Shown here in pieces: positions 27,401-42,639 of a stretch of 64,000 bases of DNA; the stretch's first letter is position 1, and the number at the start of each line of letters is the position of its first letter. Origin of the DNA: Acanthosepion pharaonis (Eukaryota > Mollusca > Cephalopoda > Sepiida > Sepiidae); contig CAHIKZ030001778.1 in the NCBI GenBank assembly GCA_903632075.3, forward strand, positions 143,501 through 207,500. The letters are read 5' to 3'. The position numbers were made by a program, and so were the translations under genes. The notes under the pieces were generated by a model. That model did not search any database and had not been told where the DNA came from. It was given only the letters and a program-made list of their open reading frames with translations.

Positions 27401-30400
27401 TTAAAAGAAATTCCTTACTCATTCACTCATCTTCTTCACCAAGCTACGTGACACTTACACTTTCCTCCTAATTTTCTACCTTGCCTCTTTTTCATACACA
27501 AACGCAAAGAAATCACATCTCTTTTCATCTTAATAAACAACTGCAAACGAAGTTTATAAGAACTTTAACACTCATACACGCTAAGAAAAATTTAGTTGTA
27601 AAAATCCACGAAAATAAAAAAATATCTTATAGTTTTAAATTTAAACACCTTTCTCTTTGTTGTGGGTCGATTCATATCCGCAACTCTTTGTTGAAGGCAT
27701 TAATCCGCAACAAAATTTGAATGAAAAACAAACAAAACAGGATAGATACAAAATCGAAGAATAACAGAATGTGACTGATATATAAAATTCACAATAATTG
27801 TCTGTAGGCATAGAGTTACAGTAGAATTGTTCAGTCACGTACATAAAAAGGGTTCTTTTTTGAATTTGTCGTGTAAGTTCGTGTGAGAAAAGTATTTGCT
27901 TTATGTATAAGGAGTTATAGTAGGAAATGACTTATTGGTTGATGAAGTTAAACTACTTTGCCCCCCCCCCCCATCTACAATAGAGTTGACTTGTGACCGC
28001 TGTGGAGAACGAAGGGTGTTTTCTGTCTGATCTTTTACTATTTATAAAGATTTACAAGAGGCTCCGAGAATTATGAAGTATAGTCTATTTTCATTAGTCA
28101 ATAAATTGGATACGTCATGTGACCTGTTTTCTACTACGCCCGAAATTAGCAGCAGCAGCTGTGTAAAAAAGAGGAGCAGGTGCTAAATTTAAATAGTGTT
28201 TTAAGTGGTGCGCCTACAGTCTCATCTCCCATGCCCATTGATAGGATTCTACCTTCTTCCTGCCTTAAGCCTTTCATTTTTGTTTGATGGTAAAGAGCAT
28301 CTATGTTGCAGTCGTTAAAACGTATATTTAGGCACGCATACGTCAATAACCCTATGAGTAGCAGTAAGCCTTTTCAACTTTTGGGCATACGTAAAAAAAA
28401 AAAAAAAAAAAAAAAATGGGAGCATGCGTACTATAAATTCCAAGAGGCTTCCTCTCTTTCACTTCGAGTCGAGATGCTAGCGGTCCATGTTGTAGCTGTA
28501 CATGTCCAACTTTTTCTTCGTCCTTTTTATAGACACACTGTTAAGAAAATTCTTGGAATTCACACTTTCTTTCAGGAATTATCCTCGAAACTTTCCCCAT
28601 ACGAAAGATGTTCCCGATAGAATATTTCTATCTCGCTTTTTTTTTTCGTTTCACTCTTTTATTTTCCTAGTTTCACAACCAATTTAACACTTTTAGCTTT
28701 TCAATTTTCATCAATACTGACAATTTTCGATCTTAAACGATGGCCCCTAACCTAGTAACAACGTCAACAATTTTTAAGTTTTATATAGACGCTGGCCAGC
28801 TCCTGCTGCTATTGGCTACTATATCTTTTCTTCAATCAATGTTAATGGTCTCTATCAGGGAGACCTAAATCTTTACATTGGCATTGTATCCCGAGAATAT
28901 AGATCACGTGATCAAGGGCTGACGTTATAAATCTTCATGATCTTGACCTTTTCTTCATTGCGTTGCCACACTCCCTTCAATTTAATATAGCAAGTTCATA
29001 ATAAACCTAATGTCCTTTAGTTATTTCAGTATTACGAACTTAGTCTGAATACTCATTGTGAACGTTTTTATACTTTGTAGCAACTCTGAATTTATTTTCT
29101 TTAAATATTATGTAGGTATGCAGGCCCAGTTAATGTTTATACTCCCTTATATAACCCGGCGACTTCTCGCCGAACTAGGAGGGAAGACGAGGAGGAGGCG
29201 AAATCTAGGCATCCTGGCCTGGACGGGTTATTTTTATTTTGACAAATGGACGCTAGGTGGGCTTTCCTATCCGTTCTTATTTCCAGCATTCATAGCCTTT
29301 ATTATTTCCGGCTACCACTGACTCTTACTTCCGGCATTCTTAGCTTTACTACTTTCGGCTATCTTGGATCCTTACTTTTGGCAATCCTGACCTAAACTAC
29401 TTCCGGCTACCACAGACCCTCAGTTCCGACTACCACGAACCCTTATTTTCCAGCATTCCTGGCCTTTATTACTTCCGGCTACCACTGACCCTCGTCTGAA
29501 CAGAGACATTTTTGAGTGAAAAGGTTTTTGATGAAAGTACTCATTTTTTCTTCTATCTGCCGTATCCCTTCAGGACGTTGATGGATCTCCACAATTTCCT
29601 GTCTTTTGTAGCGTTTAATAAATGTCTTTTTGTTATGTCTACTAAACCATGTCCCACCATCTATATAATCAAGCTGGCTAGGTAGGTTGTGCGTTTGTTT
29701 CCCTCTCTCCCACTAACTTTCAATCTGTCCTGGGTGTATCAAATTTTCCAAGTCCTCTTTCCTCATTATGTGTCCTAAATTTTTCAACTGACTCTTTCTG
29801 ATGTTAAGTATATATTTTTGTTTCCATTTTCTCTAAAACTTTGCCATTGCTCACATGTTCAGTCCATAGTATTCTCAGTATCCTTCAATAGAACCATATT
29901 TCTGTTGCTTCAAGTTTCTTCATCAGTGAGGATATTGTTCAGCATTCACTACCATATAGGATGACTGACATTACGTAACAGTTCAGTAGTCTTTTCTTTG
30001 ATTCTAACGAAATTTTCCTGTTTTTAATACTTGGCTTAGCTTTTAGAAGGCATCTTTTACTATCTCAATTCACCTTTGGATTTCAAACCAAATCAAACTA
30101 CTTTGCATGTTTGGCTGTTTATTTTGCTAACAACAATGCATTCTGTCTTCTTGCAATTGATGTTTAATCCTTTTTTCTCTCTTTCTTTCACTACTTTCTG
30201 TGGGAGTTCTTGTAGTTTCCTTTCTATGTCTGCTATCAACACTGTGTCATCTGCACATATTATGTTGTTAAGATTGTGGTAATAATGGATCCTGGTAGGA
30301 TTTCTAATTCACTCAGAATCGCTTCACTGTATAGGGTGAATAAATTCAGTGGGAAGACACATCCTTGTATTACGCCACTTTCTATTTTTGTATATTAACT

Positions 30401-33400
30401 GAAATAATTTTCTATCTGTATGCATGCAGGTTTGCTGCTAGTATAGGTTCTGGATTATTCTAATATCCTTCCCAAATATGTTTCGGTTACCTAGCAGTTA
30501 CAACAGTTCTTTGTGACAAAGTTGATATTATTCCTAACTTCTAGATTATTATCTAATTTCTATTTGTAAAATTTGATAATACCTTTTAAACGTTCATTTG
30601 AAAGTTATTTTCTTTTTTCAGAAAAGAAAGGAACATTTATGTGCAAATGTGTATTGAGTTTTGGAAAATACGGCCAATTGAATGACACTGAATGTCTCAG
30701 TGACAGCAATGTATCCCCTTTTATTTTGTATCGAACCTTTGGTAAGTATTCATGGCACGTTTGTATATTAACCTCTACTGCAACCAGTTTTCTACTTGTA
30801 ACTTAAATGATCTATCAATTTGTACACTACCAAAATGATTAAGTTGTTTTACTAATTTTACAAAGATTTTTTTTTAATTCAAACGTACATAACCACCACC
30901 ACCACCACCACCACCACGTTAACTTGCATGATTTTTTTAACTCTTGAAACATTTCGTTTGTCTCAATCTTTTTGCCAACAGAAAAACAAAAACAAAAAAA
31001 AAACTTAACATACATTTAGGTTGATGACAGAGTAGTCTACCACTTGGGATGCATCTACTTATTGGGATAATTATAAAATCTTTTCCTTTTCAGTGTTATT
31101 TATTAAAAAAAAAAAAATGATACCCACATGATTGATTACCGATATATTAGACGCCCCCACCCCGCCAAAGATTTTGAAGGAAGAAATCGGAAAAAAATTC
31201 ACCACCCCCATCCCCAATTTTACCCATTGAATATCAGATTTCAGTATCAAATCCAGACTAATCATAACAAATTCATCACAGACCGAGAAGCACCAAGTTT
31301 ATGGTAACTATTTAGAATGTAATAATTAGAAGAGGCGTTAATCCAGTCAATGACCTTTGACATATAGTATGCGGGGTGTATTTTGGAGATATTTTATACG
31401 AAACAAAATGCTTCCTATAAGCAGCAAAATAGGATAAGTATAGTGAATGTGCAGTGTTTACGAAAAAAAAAATGTTAAAAATCTGTATAAATTAAGATTT
31501 GTTAAAACAATCAAATTAAACAGATTCAAATTATAGTGGATACATTATTATAACAAATCCTGTTAACCAATCAATTTCAGACAAAATAAAAACTCCTTTT
31601 AATTGAAAATTATTAATAAGACACGATATCCAGACTGAGTGGATAACAAATTAATATTCAATTAACTTGTAATTTATGGAGGAAGATAACAATTACACAG
31701 TATTTAAAACTAATATCGAATAATTAATCTGCAAAGTTTCAGTTTTTAAACATATATTGTTATTAAGTTATTAGAAATTATATAATCTTCAAGTAACATC
31801 TTTTAGAACTGAGCGAAGTATTTTGCTGTCAAATATTCGGGCGCATTTTGTGTCTACTATACCATCCGTGCGTAAGGTATACATAAAAGTATAACGTATC
31901 TAGTCAGAGTGAAAACAATCTACATGATAATACGAGTAGCAGCCGGATGAAACAGCCCGAGTTAAAGTCATTAAGATACCTTCCTGTGTCTAGTTTTTTC
32001 CTTGTACGAAAACATCAGAAGAAACTGGGCTATAAATAAAAGGAAAACAATTCCTTGAATATCAAAAATTTGGATTTACACTCTGCTTTCCTCGTTTCCT
32101 TTCCTGGGGAGGGGGGTGAATATTTTTACAATGTCAATTTTCACCCCTCCAACTTCCACAAGTGAGTAAAAACGTGTATTCTAGATATTGAAGATCATAC
32201 ATAAGCTGAAAGCAACAGTAAAAGGTGTTTTATTTTTATCCCTTAGTTATTATTATTATTATTACTGTGCTGACCTGGGTTGATGCGTAAACATTGAGAA
32301 TCAGAATAAGAAAGAAATCAAGTAAAGAAGCATGTTGATAAGATTTATTAGGGAAACGAGTGGCAACGGAAAAATTGAAAGTTTGAATACCGGTAACATC
32401 AGTAACATTCGAATGTTTAAGCCACTTGACATGATGTGCATTAAAATCATCAAACACATAACGAATTTGCGTAAAAATGGATGACAGAACAGGATTAAAC
32501 AGATAGCAAAATATACTGAAAGCTACAAATAACAGGAAATTCTGGTTTGCTTTGGTTAGGTTGTTTTACGGCATATCAACATCAATAGGTTATTTAATGC
32601 AGACAAGATTTATATTGCTGGTAATATTTTTTTTTTTTCAAAAAAGTATTTCTGGTAATATTTTTCCAAAAATGTATTTCTGGTGATTTTTTTTTCCAAA
32701 AATGTATTGCTGGTAATAATGTATTGCTGATAATAATTTTTTCTTCAAAAATTCATTGCTGGTAATAATTTTTTACAAAAATGTATTGCTGGTAATAAAA
32801 CATTTTTACACGTTTAGACCCTAGTTTTGGGGTTAACTATTTGCTCATATTTGGGTCAGGATGGACTTGGGAACACCAGCAATTAAGAGGTAATTCCATA
32901 CTCCTCAAAACCTCCTGATTAGATGCCTTGCAGTCGGATGTAGTTTATCGTCTTACCCTGGACGCGGATGTAGTTTATCGTCATACCCAGGATGGGGGAA
33001 TTCTGGACCGCCATGATCAGCAACACCCTGAAGCGATATGGCAAACAGAAGAAGAAGAAGAAGAAAAAGAACATAATTTGAAATTCAGCTAAGGTTTCTT
33101 ATGTTCACTTTGTACTAAGGCTTTTATGAAAGGCATGACTCCACTTCTCCCCGTACTCTGTCTTTTTTAAGATATCTTAACAAAAATGTCTTGTCATTGA
33201 CATGCCACAGTGGTTGACAAGTGAAGAGTAAATAAATAAGTACTTTGGTAAACCATTATTTAATAACTACCTTACCGGCTCAGTTGTCTTTCTTCTCTGT
33301 ATCGTGCCCTTTCAGAACGTTGGTGACTATAGCTCTCCACAATTTCCTGTTCTTTGTAGCTCTAAAATAACTTTTGTCGTTTTGCCATCTCTCCCAAACC

Positions 33401-34956
33401 CTGCTCCGTCATTCATTCATTAAAGATCGCCAGGTAGGTTATGCATTACTTTTCTTTGTCTCTTATCTTGAATCTGTCCTGTGAGTATGAAATTTTTCAA
33501 GCTTTCTTTCCTCATTATGTGTCGATACATTTCAACTGTCTCTTCCTGATGTTATGTATAAGTGTCCTTTTTGTTTCCATTATCTCTAGAACTTCACATG
33601 TTCGGTCCATAGTATTCTCAGCATCCTTCTGTAGAACCTGTAAAAAACTGGCCCGCAATTAATCATCTTTAACAAAAGCTTAACTTAAAAAATATGAATA
33701 AAAATAAATCAGAGTTTGGTGATTTCTTTTCGTCTTTTGTCGCTCTCCAAATTATGCAATAACTATTTTCCTTTGCAGAAATGGCATGTCAGTCTCCTGA
33801 CCTAGTTAATTGGGCCAAAATTATACCATTGTCAAATCCTGTGCAAGGAAAGTATGCATATAATATGAAAGTGATGTACACGTGCATTCTTGGTTATGAG
33901 TTTCCAGACAAAAGCAACAGTTCCATTGTTAAATGCCTGGAAAATAACCAATGGGAATCATTACCTGGAAATTGTTCAAGTAAGTTTATTTAGTTGCAAT
34001 AATTCACTATGTTTTAATTTCCCTTCTAAAGTAACAAATCTTTCATAATTGATTCATTAATACTGAGGCTTATACGACATAAAAAATACCTAGTATTTTA
34101 CAATGAGAAAATGGTAAGCAGATGAATGGTGATGTTCTTGAGTTTGAAATTAAAGTCTGTTATGAGTGTATATGTGTCGTGGAAATGTCTCACCAACGTT
34201 ACATTTTTCTGTCAGTGATTCAACGTTGGCGACATTCTCAGATCTTTAGATTAAAACCTAATATGGATGACGACAAAATTAATCAAATATTCAATGAGGG
34301 AATACAATCTGTATCTGCTGTAATACGTCACCTTATTTTTTTGTTTGTGCATCAAGAATCATCTTATAAAAGCCAACATCAATCTTTGGGGTTTCTTTTT
34401 TAAAACCTTAATGTAGACATTTTTTAAAAAAATCAATTCACTCCAAGCAAGGCGACAATACTATGAAGAGGCAAACGGTTGCTGGGAGTGAAAGAAAATG
34501 AGAAGTCTTTAAAAGGAACCGGAAACCTAATTCTAAATAGGAAACAAGGAATAAACCTCTACTCCTGTTCAAAAGCCTGGGAAGAAGTGTGAACCGGACG
34601 ATAGGCGAACCTATCTACTACTATTAAAATCTATGTAACCTTTATACAGTGCGTTTTTGAGTCTGTGCTTAATGGGTGATTTTTACTGATAAATATTCAC
34701 AGCATAGTTTTGTCTGCATAATTTCATGAGCAAATTCCAAATTCTATTTCTCTGTCAGACACAAGCGGCTACTGGGTGTGAAACAGAATGAGAAGACTTT
34801 AGAAGGAACTGGAAACCCAATCCTGAACAGGAAACATGGAATAAACCTTTATTCCTGTTCAAAAGATTGGGCTGGGCTTATATAATATTAAGGGAACTAT
34901 GAAAAAGAACCTGTTGCTGAGCAACAAAAGACGGAACACATGATGGTCCACGTCCT

Positions 34957-35014
<58 letters not shown>

Positions 35015-35533
35015 GACAAAGGCAGCAGCTTGATATTGAAAATGAAAGATTTGTTTAGTTTAAGCAATCGCTATAATATCATAATATAATAGGGGTATTT
35101 AATATATATATATATATATTATTTAATAGAGTATATGATAATATAATAATATAATATAATAGGGGTATTTCCGTGATAAATTTTGTGAAAAGAATGAGGA
35201 TTCTGTATAAAAGGTAGAAAATGAATATATCATAAAATTAAAGAATGGCTAGTCGAATGTAAGGGAGATAACTCTTTTCAGTAATCCTTGTATTGGAATA
35301 TTAATTTTTGCAAATTATCTTAAGGCTTTTGTAATGATATCAATAAACTTTCAAGGGTGAAATTGAAAACGATGTGACATATTAAAACCTATAGATTCTT
35401 TGTCAGGATTAAGTAATTAGCACAAAAGTGTCAATCACAAACATTAAATAATGTTAGAAATATATTTATTATTTCAAATGTTATTATAATGGATACTCCA
35501 TATTTGAAACAGACGCCCCATTTTAATTCATTA

Positions 35534-35617
<84 letters not shown>

Positions 35618-38600
35618 GGGGGCGTCTATTTCAAACTGTGATAATGTTTGAAGTAATGAAAATGTCCATTTTGAAAAGATAGACATATAAAATACTAAGA
35701 AACAAATTTCTGATGAAAAGAAATTACTCAGGTAATTGTCAAGCTGTATTTAATTTCTAGTTTAGTCTGGTCTGCTCACTTTTGCATGAATGTCTTTTGG
35801 AAAGGCATGACACTTCCCCCCCAGCTATGGGTTAAATAGTATTAGACTGGGCTTTCTAACCTTGAATAGTAGCCAGTCTAGGAGAAGAAATATTCTTAAT
35901 CGAAAACCATCGCAAAGAGAAATTAGTCCACTTTTTTGCAAGAAGTCATGGCAATTCATATATAATAAAATAAAGGAAGCTGTTATGGAATTTAAGAGGT
36001 TGTGTGTTGGTATATTTTATGGTGTGTGCATGTTCACATCTAAAAAATTATAGAAGCATACAAAAACTTGGGTTTATACTACAGCCTGTTTATTCTGTTT
36101 TTTTTTTTTATAGTGGAAACTGTAGGGAAACAAAGTTTGGTATGTTTATTTTCTTTTTCTTGTTCAGAAGATAGAGTAAGTAAAGATAAGCATTGTTATA
36201 ATGGTTGAACTCAAGTCAGCCTTGTGCTGAGCTAAAACGACCAAAGAAAAGTTGTACTAATTCCATCAGTGGAGGTTTAAGCATGGTTATAATGGTTGTG
36301 CTCAAAGTCAGCCTTTTTCTAGAACAGTCTGCCCCAGCGAGCGAAATAAAGAGCTCAGTTCAACATTCCAACCACCTGAAGAAGGCCGGAGCATACAATG
36401 GCCGAACCATTGTGATAAATATGGCAACAAAGATGAGGATGACAGTTTGAACAATGTAAACAGTGTACATAATACCTCATCTCAGAAATATAGACAGATA
36501 CTGCAAGATAACCAGTTCAAAGAATTATATATGACTCATAAAGGCAGATATAAATTTTTACAACAAAAGTTTTAACAATTGAAAAATCTTTTGAGAAGGT
36601 ACAATTACTTTAAAAAAAAGAAGGCTTTGATAATACAAATTCTTTCAATTTACTAATTTGAAAATCAAAACTGAGAAGGTTGGCAGATTCACCAGAGTCA
36701 CTGGGACTTTAACAAATTTGTTCCTTTTTTTTAAACACAATTCAGTTATTAATTACAGAAATTTTTCACTTTTCTGGGTTCTTTTAGCTTCTGCATTTTT
36801 ACTATTTCTTTCTTTGTTTGCTTCTTACTTCTTCCATAGGAAACTACTTACTTCTTCACCAAGCAAAAATTATTGAACATACTAAGAGCAATGTACAACC
36901 TTTTGAACAACCTTCTAATCACTTTCAGACACTGCATATGGTCATTGGTCACCAGTAAAAAAAAAACTATTTTTTGTCATATCTATTAACCATGACTGAC
37001 AGAGCTACGAGATGGATAGAGGCACCTCCACTAACTGAAATATCTGCACAGAATGTCTCTACTACTTTCATTAACATATGGGTATCCAGATTTGGAGTAC
37101 CCTTACATAACACCGATAGAGGTAGTCAGTTTGAGTCAAGGCTGTTTTCAGAGCTATCAAAGGTTATAAGCATTCATAGACTAAGAACAACAGATAAATG
37201 GATTGATTGAACATGTACATAGGATTGCTGATCAATTCGTAAAAACAGTGATAATTGCAAGGAAATAATCATGGACATCAACTCTAACTATTCTACTCTT
37301 AGGTATCAGAATTACACCCAACAAATCAACTAGCCCATTATATACAGCAGTGACAGGGTGTAATGTGCAAATTCCGAGACATCAATTGACCCATGTGACA
37401 AGAGTAACAATAAAGCATCAAACCAGACAACAGGAGACCTGTCTGTGTGAAATGTATAAATTTGACATGGAGAATCCGTCCACTGGAAATTTACATTCAT
37501 TGCCAAAACTCTATATCCTAAAGGACCTAAACAACTGTAAATTTGTATGGTTTAGGACTGACAGTTTGAAAATCCCTGGATGCATCATACACAGGTCCAT
37601 ATAAGGTAGTTAAGAGATACCTCACCAAATATCAATTGGACTATAGAGACGAGACAGAAAAACATAACAAGATTAGTTAATTGAAAAAGAGACAATACAT
37701 ATCACTACTATTAATGTACTAAAGGACTCTATCAAATCTGGGAAGGGAAGTGATATAGTGAGTACAAAATAATAATAACTCCCTTTACCTCAGTCCTCTC
37801 TTTAAATTTGGAGGACTGAAGAAAAAGACAGAAAGGAATTTGCAAGCCTAATTTTCTTTTGACCAATGCAAACCCTGCCTTTACAGAAATTGATCAGTGA
37901 GCTGAGTAAAAAAAGAAATAAATTTGCAAGCCTATGTGAAATTGCTTTTGAATTGAAAAAGAAAGAAAAGAAAAGAAAGTCGTGAGCCTTTACAAAATTC
38001 TTTTAGAAATAAAAAGAGGAGAAACATTAAAGTAACAAGTGAAGAGTATCTGAAGTTATGTGAAAGGTTTTGTTTCTGTTCACTGCATCCAGTGTTGAAT
38101 GTTTTGCCAGTTTCAAATTACTCACCAATTATATTATCATTTTTAACAAAGTATGCAGTATTTCAAAGAATTTTCATTGAACAATCTAAGAAAGTTAAAT
38201 ATTTCAAACTCTGTTCATCTACTTTTGAATGTGATATGTCCCAGAAAGGGATATATTTCTTCAAAGTTTTTAAGTGGTTTTGGACTACTGTGATCGAGTA
38301 GGACAATCTAGCAGGAAACTGTAATGGACTGGTCCTCATCATAGTGGTAGGCAATAGGCAAAGACAATGGGCATAGTCCCTGTACCTCCACATCAGTCTA
38401 TATTTATGGCTGACACCAGCCAATCATATTACTGTGAAGGGAAAACCCAGGTGTATGCATATTCATTACATCAAGAAAAATTTTAAAGACATCTATCCCT
38501 TTTGAAACAAACTAGATTACCTTTGTCTAAAAATTTTTTTTTTAATTATTTTGTGTCAGATCATTTAATCCATTGCGTGAAAATTTCCTAGAAATGACAA

Positions 38601-41600
38601 TTTGTTAAAACTACGGAATAAAAAAATTCTTCTGATCAACTTTCTTGAGGTATGATTAATATTCAAAAACTTAAATTATATAAATAAATTCCTTATCTTG
38701 TTTTTTTTTTAAATTAAAATGTATTAATTTGGTAATTACCATTCTCCATTAATCTTTCAATTGGGTAAATCAACTGTTAATTTTAATTTGATAAGCAACC
38801 ACACCACTATAAGTGGTTTTTCAGAAAGAAATCTTAAAAATGTAGATATACATATTGATTTTAACATAATCATCAGACATTGCTAATTTCAATTCATTAT
38901 ATGACAGTTCTGAGTAATTTCTAAGGAATTAAAGGATTTTATTTTTAATCTGGCATTATTTGTTATGACTCTAAAATTAAAAAATTAAAATTCTTATTAC
39001 TCAACTATTAAAATTAAAACCCATTAATAGCTTAGAAATTATTATGTTTCAAATTTGAAAATAAAAAATCAGCAGATCTGGACTTTTGAGAAGATCTGAA
39101 CAAGATGATTTTTAAAAAAATAAAAAAAAGTTCAATGAAATAACCTTGTTGTGAAAAATTTCTAAATCCAAGCAAACTAAAGCACATCAAATCAGATGGT
39201 GGTTTTTTTTTCTACAAAAGACAATGTCGGAAAGCACAGTCTAAGACTCTAAAATGCAAAAGCTAGTAGATGTAATTTACATTGTTTAAAAAAACAAGGC
39301 ATTTATTCAAACAGGGGTGTCCACTAAAAATAATGTTTAGAGTAATAAGAAATTGTCTTTGTAATAAATGTTTATCCCATTGCATGCATTCCAAATCTGA
39401 AATATGAAACGTAAGAAAATTTTTTTTTTTTTGTGATGCAAAGTGTTGTGAAAACAAAGTAATGCATTTAAACTTTCAACAGAATAAAAAAACAATAAAC
39501 AAAATTGGCCAATCAGTGAAATTTGTCAAAATGATGAAAAACTCTATATATAAACTCAGAATTGAAAAATATATTCAGTGAATTCAAGCTGATCTACTTT
39601 TTTACAGAATATAAACTAAGAATTGGCCAAATATTCATTTCTGAATGGTCAAAATTATCTATCAACTTTATATAAACTCAAATTTCTGTAAAATGTTTCA
39701 ATCTGGAATCATAATTTTAAATATGACAGTTAAAGTTTCAGTTTGTTCAAGCAAATTTTAAGTCAATGTTAAAACAAAAGATGATTTTTATTTAAAATCA
39801 ATAATATGAATTTACATTCACAATACTATATAAATTTTAATTCAAAACTATTATTTTAAACTCTATTACAACATCAGTATCAACTTTCATTTAACTTTGG
39901 TTAATTTAGGACATGCAATGCTTCATTTGTATCAGGAAATAGTATGTTAATGTTTATTACTTAAAAAATAGTATTAAACTCAAATCTTTTAATAAAATAA
40001 ACATTATGGTTGATTGATTATCAACTCTTCATGGTTTATTTAAAATACAAAGGCATATTTTGGATTTTATAATAATTATAATTATCTATTTGTGTGTTAA
40101 TTTTGCATTAATAACTATTATTTTGAGAATAATATTAAAATGATTTTCCAGATACATTTTGTTTTTTATTTAAAAAATAAGCTTGAAGGGTATTGAGGCA
40201 TTAAGAAATTTACAAAAATAATATTTAAAAATTTAACTATTTATATATTCATAGGTATAAGTTTTTCTGTAAATCAGATATTTTTAATCTTGGGAGTCAC
40301 TATCTTAATTAATAAAATTAATATTAATAAATTAATAAATTCTTTCATTGTTATTGCACTTAATACTGTGTCTATTCTGTTCATCATTTTTACAATCACT
40401 TCAGTTTATATCATTAATATGATTTTTTAAAAAATTAAATTTCTTCAATTGAAAATAAAATTTAATTTGTATAAATATGCACTTTTAATCTAGCATCATA
40501 CTTATGACGCTGACAAAACTGTATGTAGTAAATAAAACAAAATATAGTTTAATCTAAATGATATATTATATTTTAATCTTGCAAATAGCTTATATAATAA
40601 CAATTGAAAAAAATAATTAATAAAATTTTCCAATTAAATTTAAAAACATAGTCTCTTTCATAAATTATTTTAAAAAAAAGCCTACAGCATCTATTTATTG
40701 AAAAACCATTTTCCATATGAAACCAAATATTTTAATGTCAATGTCCTTCATCTGATCAATATCATAGTTATGGGTGACCACTTTTATAGATACAAGGTGA
40801 ATTGTAATCTTGATATGTGAGTAATATAATGGATAAATATTGAAATTTAATAAAAAATAATTTTAATTAATTATATTAATTTATGTAAAAATACCCATTT
40901 AGAAAAGGATATGAATCAACCTTTTTTCTTTCAGCAAACCTGGGTTAAATTATCTGTTTTATATTATATCACTAAAATCCATGATCTCAAAAAAAAAAAA
41001 AAAAATATAAAATATTGGATATTGGCATTAAATAATAAATAGATTTTATATATTTTTTTCAAAAATTTCCATCTCCCCTCCACTATTTTGCTAAAATAAT
41101 TCAAAAAATAGGAGAGAAATTTAAATAGTTTTTGATTGGAAATCAATCTAGCCTCTTACATAAATTATAACTCAAACAAAATGATTTCTGTTTTAACATA
41201 TCCAGAAATGAATTGGTTTAAATTTAAGCGTAACAGACTGGGTTATCTAGTTTTGATTGGCAACCAGTCTAGCCTTTTAAATAAATTAACACACAAAATC
41301 TATCTCCTGTCTCCCATTCATGCCAATGAGGAAAAATATATCAGATTTGGATATCTGTCATTGATTGACAACCAATCAACCTTTTTGTCCACAAATTATC
41401 TGGTCATCACAAAAAAATGACAAATTTTTGAAATGAATAAAACGTTTCAGAAAATGTTAAATAATTGATTTTTTTGTTTAAAAAAATGATGAAATAGGCA
41501 CCATGTTGATGAATGACTGTTCTTCGACATATCTTAAATAAAACCCCATCTTTGAAAAAATATGAAATTTTTTGATGTGATAAACAGTTTAATCTATTTC

Positions 41601-42608
41601 TTTTATATTACCTTTGTCCTTATTGAGAAAAATTTTTATTGAATACAAAAATTTAAAAAATGCTTAAATAAATGATAATCAGTGTTGAGATATCAGGTTA
41701 ATATGGAGGATGAGGCAATATTTCATAAATTGGGTATTCAATTTAAACAGTTGATTGAATTTAATGCAAAATGCGTTGTTGTGCAGTAAAAAATGGGCCA
41801 TTTATTAAAACAAATAAGATATTTTTTTTCAATTTATTTTTTTTCATAACCGAAAAAGAAATTTTTGATAAAAACAAGGTTACTGTTATTGCTTTCAAAT
41901 TGAGTTAAGGATGAATAATGAATAAATATTTTGAAAGACCACCATAACAATAAACCATTATAACGTTTTTAGGGTGCAGTGGATTAAAATATAATTTTAA
42001 AATGATTCAAAATTGCATCTAACCACTGGCCTATCATTTCATTTAATTTTAAATCTGTTTTTAAAAAAAAGTATCCATTTGAAATCTCATTAAAATCATA
42101 ATGATTGGATGCAAAAATGAATTTTTTGTTTTTTTTGTAACTTTAAATAAGATTACTCAACAATGTTATATTGTAATCATTTTCAATCTTTTTATGTAAA
42201 ATAAAATTTAAACAAAAGAAAAAAGAATGTCAGTTAAAAAGTCATTTTTTTTTTTATATAATGTTTTTTACATTTTTGACAAACCAAATCAACATCCGTT
42301 AAAAAAATGTGTGATTTCAAATGACAATCTAAATAATTTTATTTTCCATAAAAAATTTCATTCAAAATTAAAAAGCCAATTTAATGGCAACTATAAAAAA
42401 AAATTCCAGAAAAGCCAACAGGAAACCATTCCATTATCTTTCCCCCAAACAGTCATGGCAGTTCACAAAATTTAATATATATTTAATAAGGAAATTTTTG
42501 TATATTAACATCAAAATGAATATTTCCATTGTGAAAACATGATACAAGGTTTAAAAAATCCAGCTTAAAATATAAACATGTCAAACATTGAAATTTTTAT
42601 TTATATTA

Positions 42609-42639
<31 letters not shown>

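Noticed and set aside
34122..34403. 93-codon open frame in intron 8.
   Set aside because: No module pattern (cysteine spacing absent) and no flanking splice sites of the right phase.
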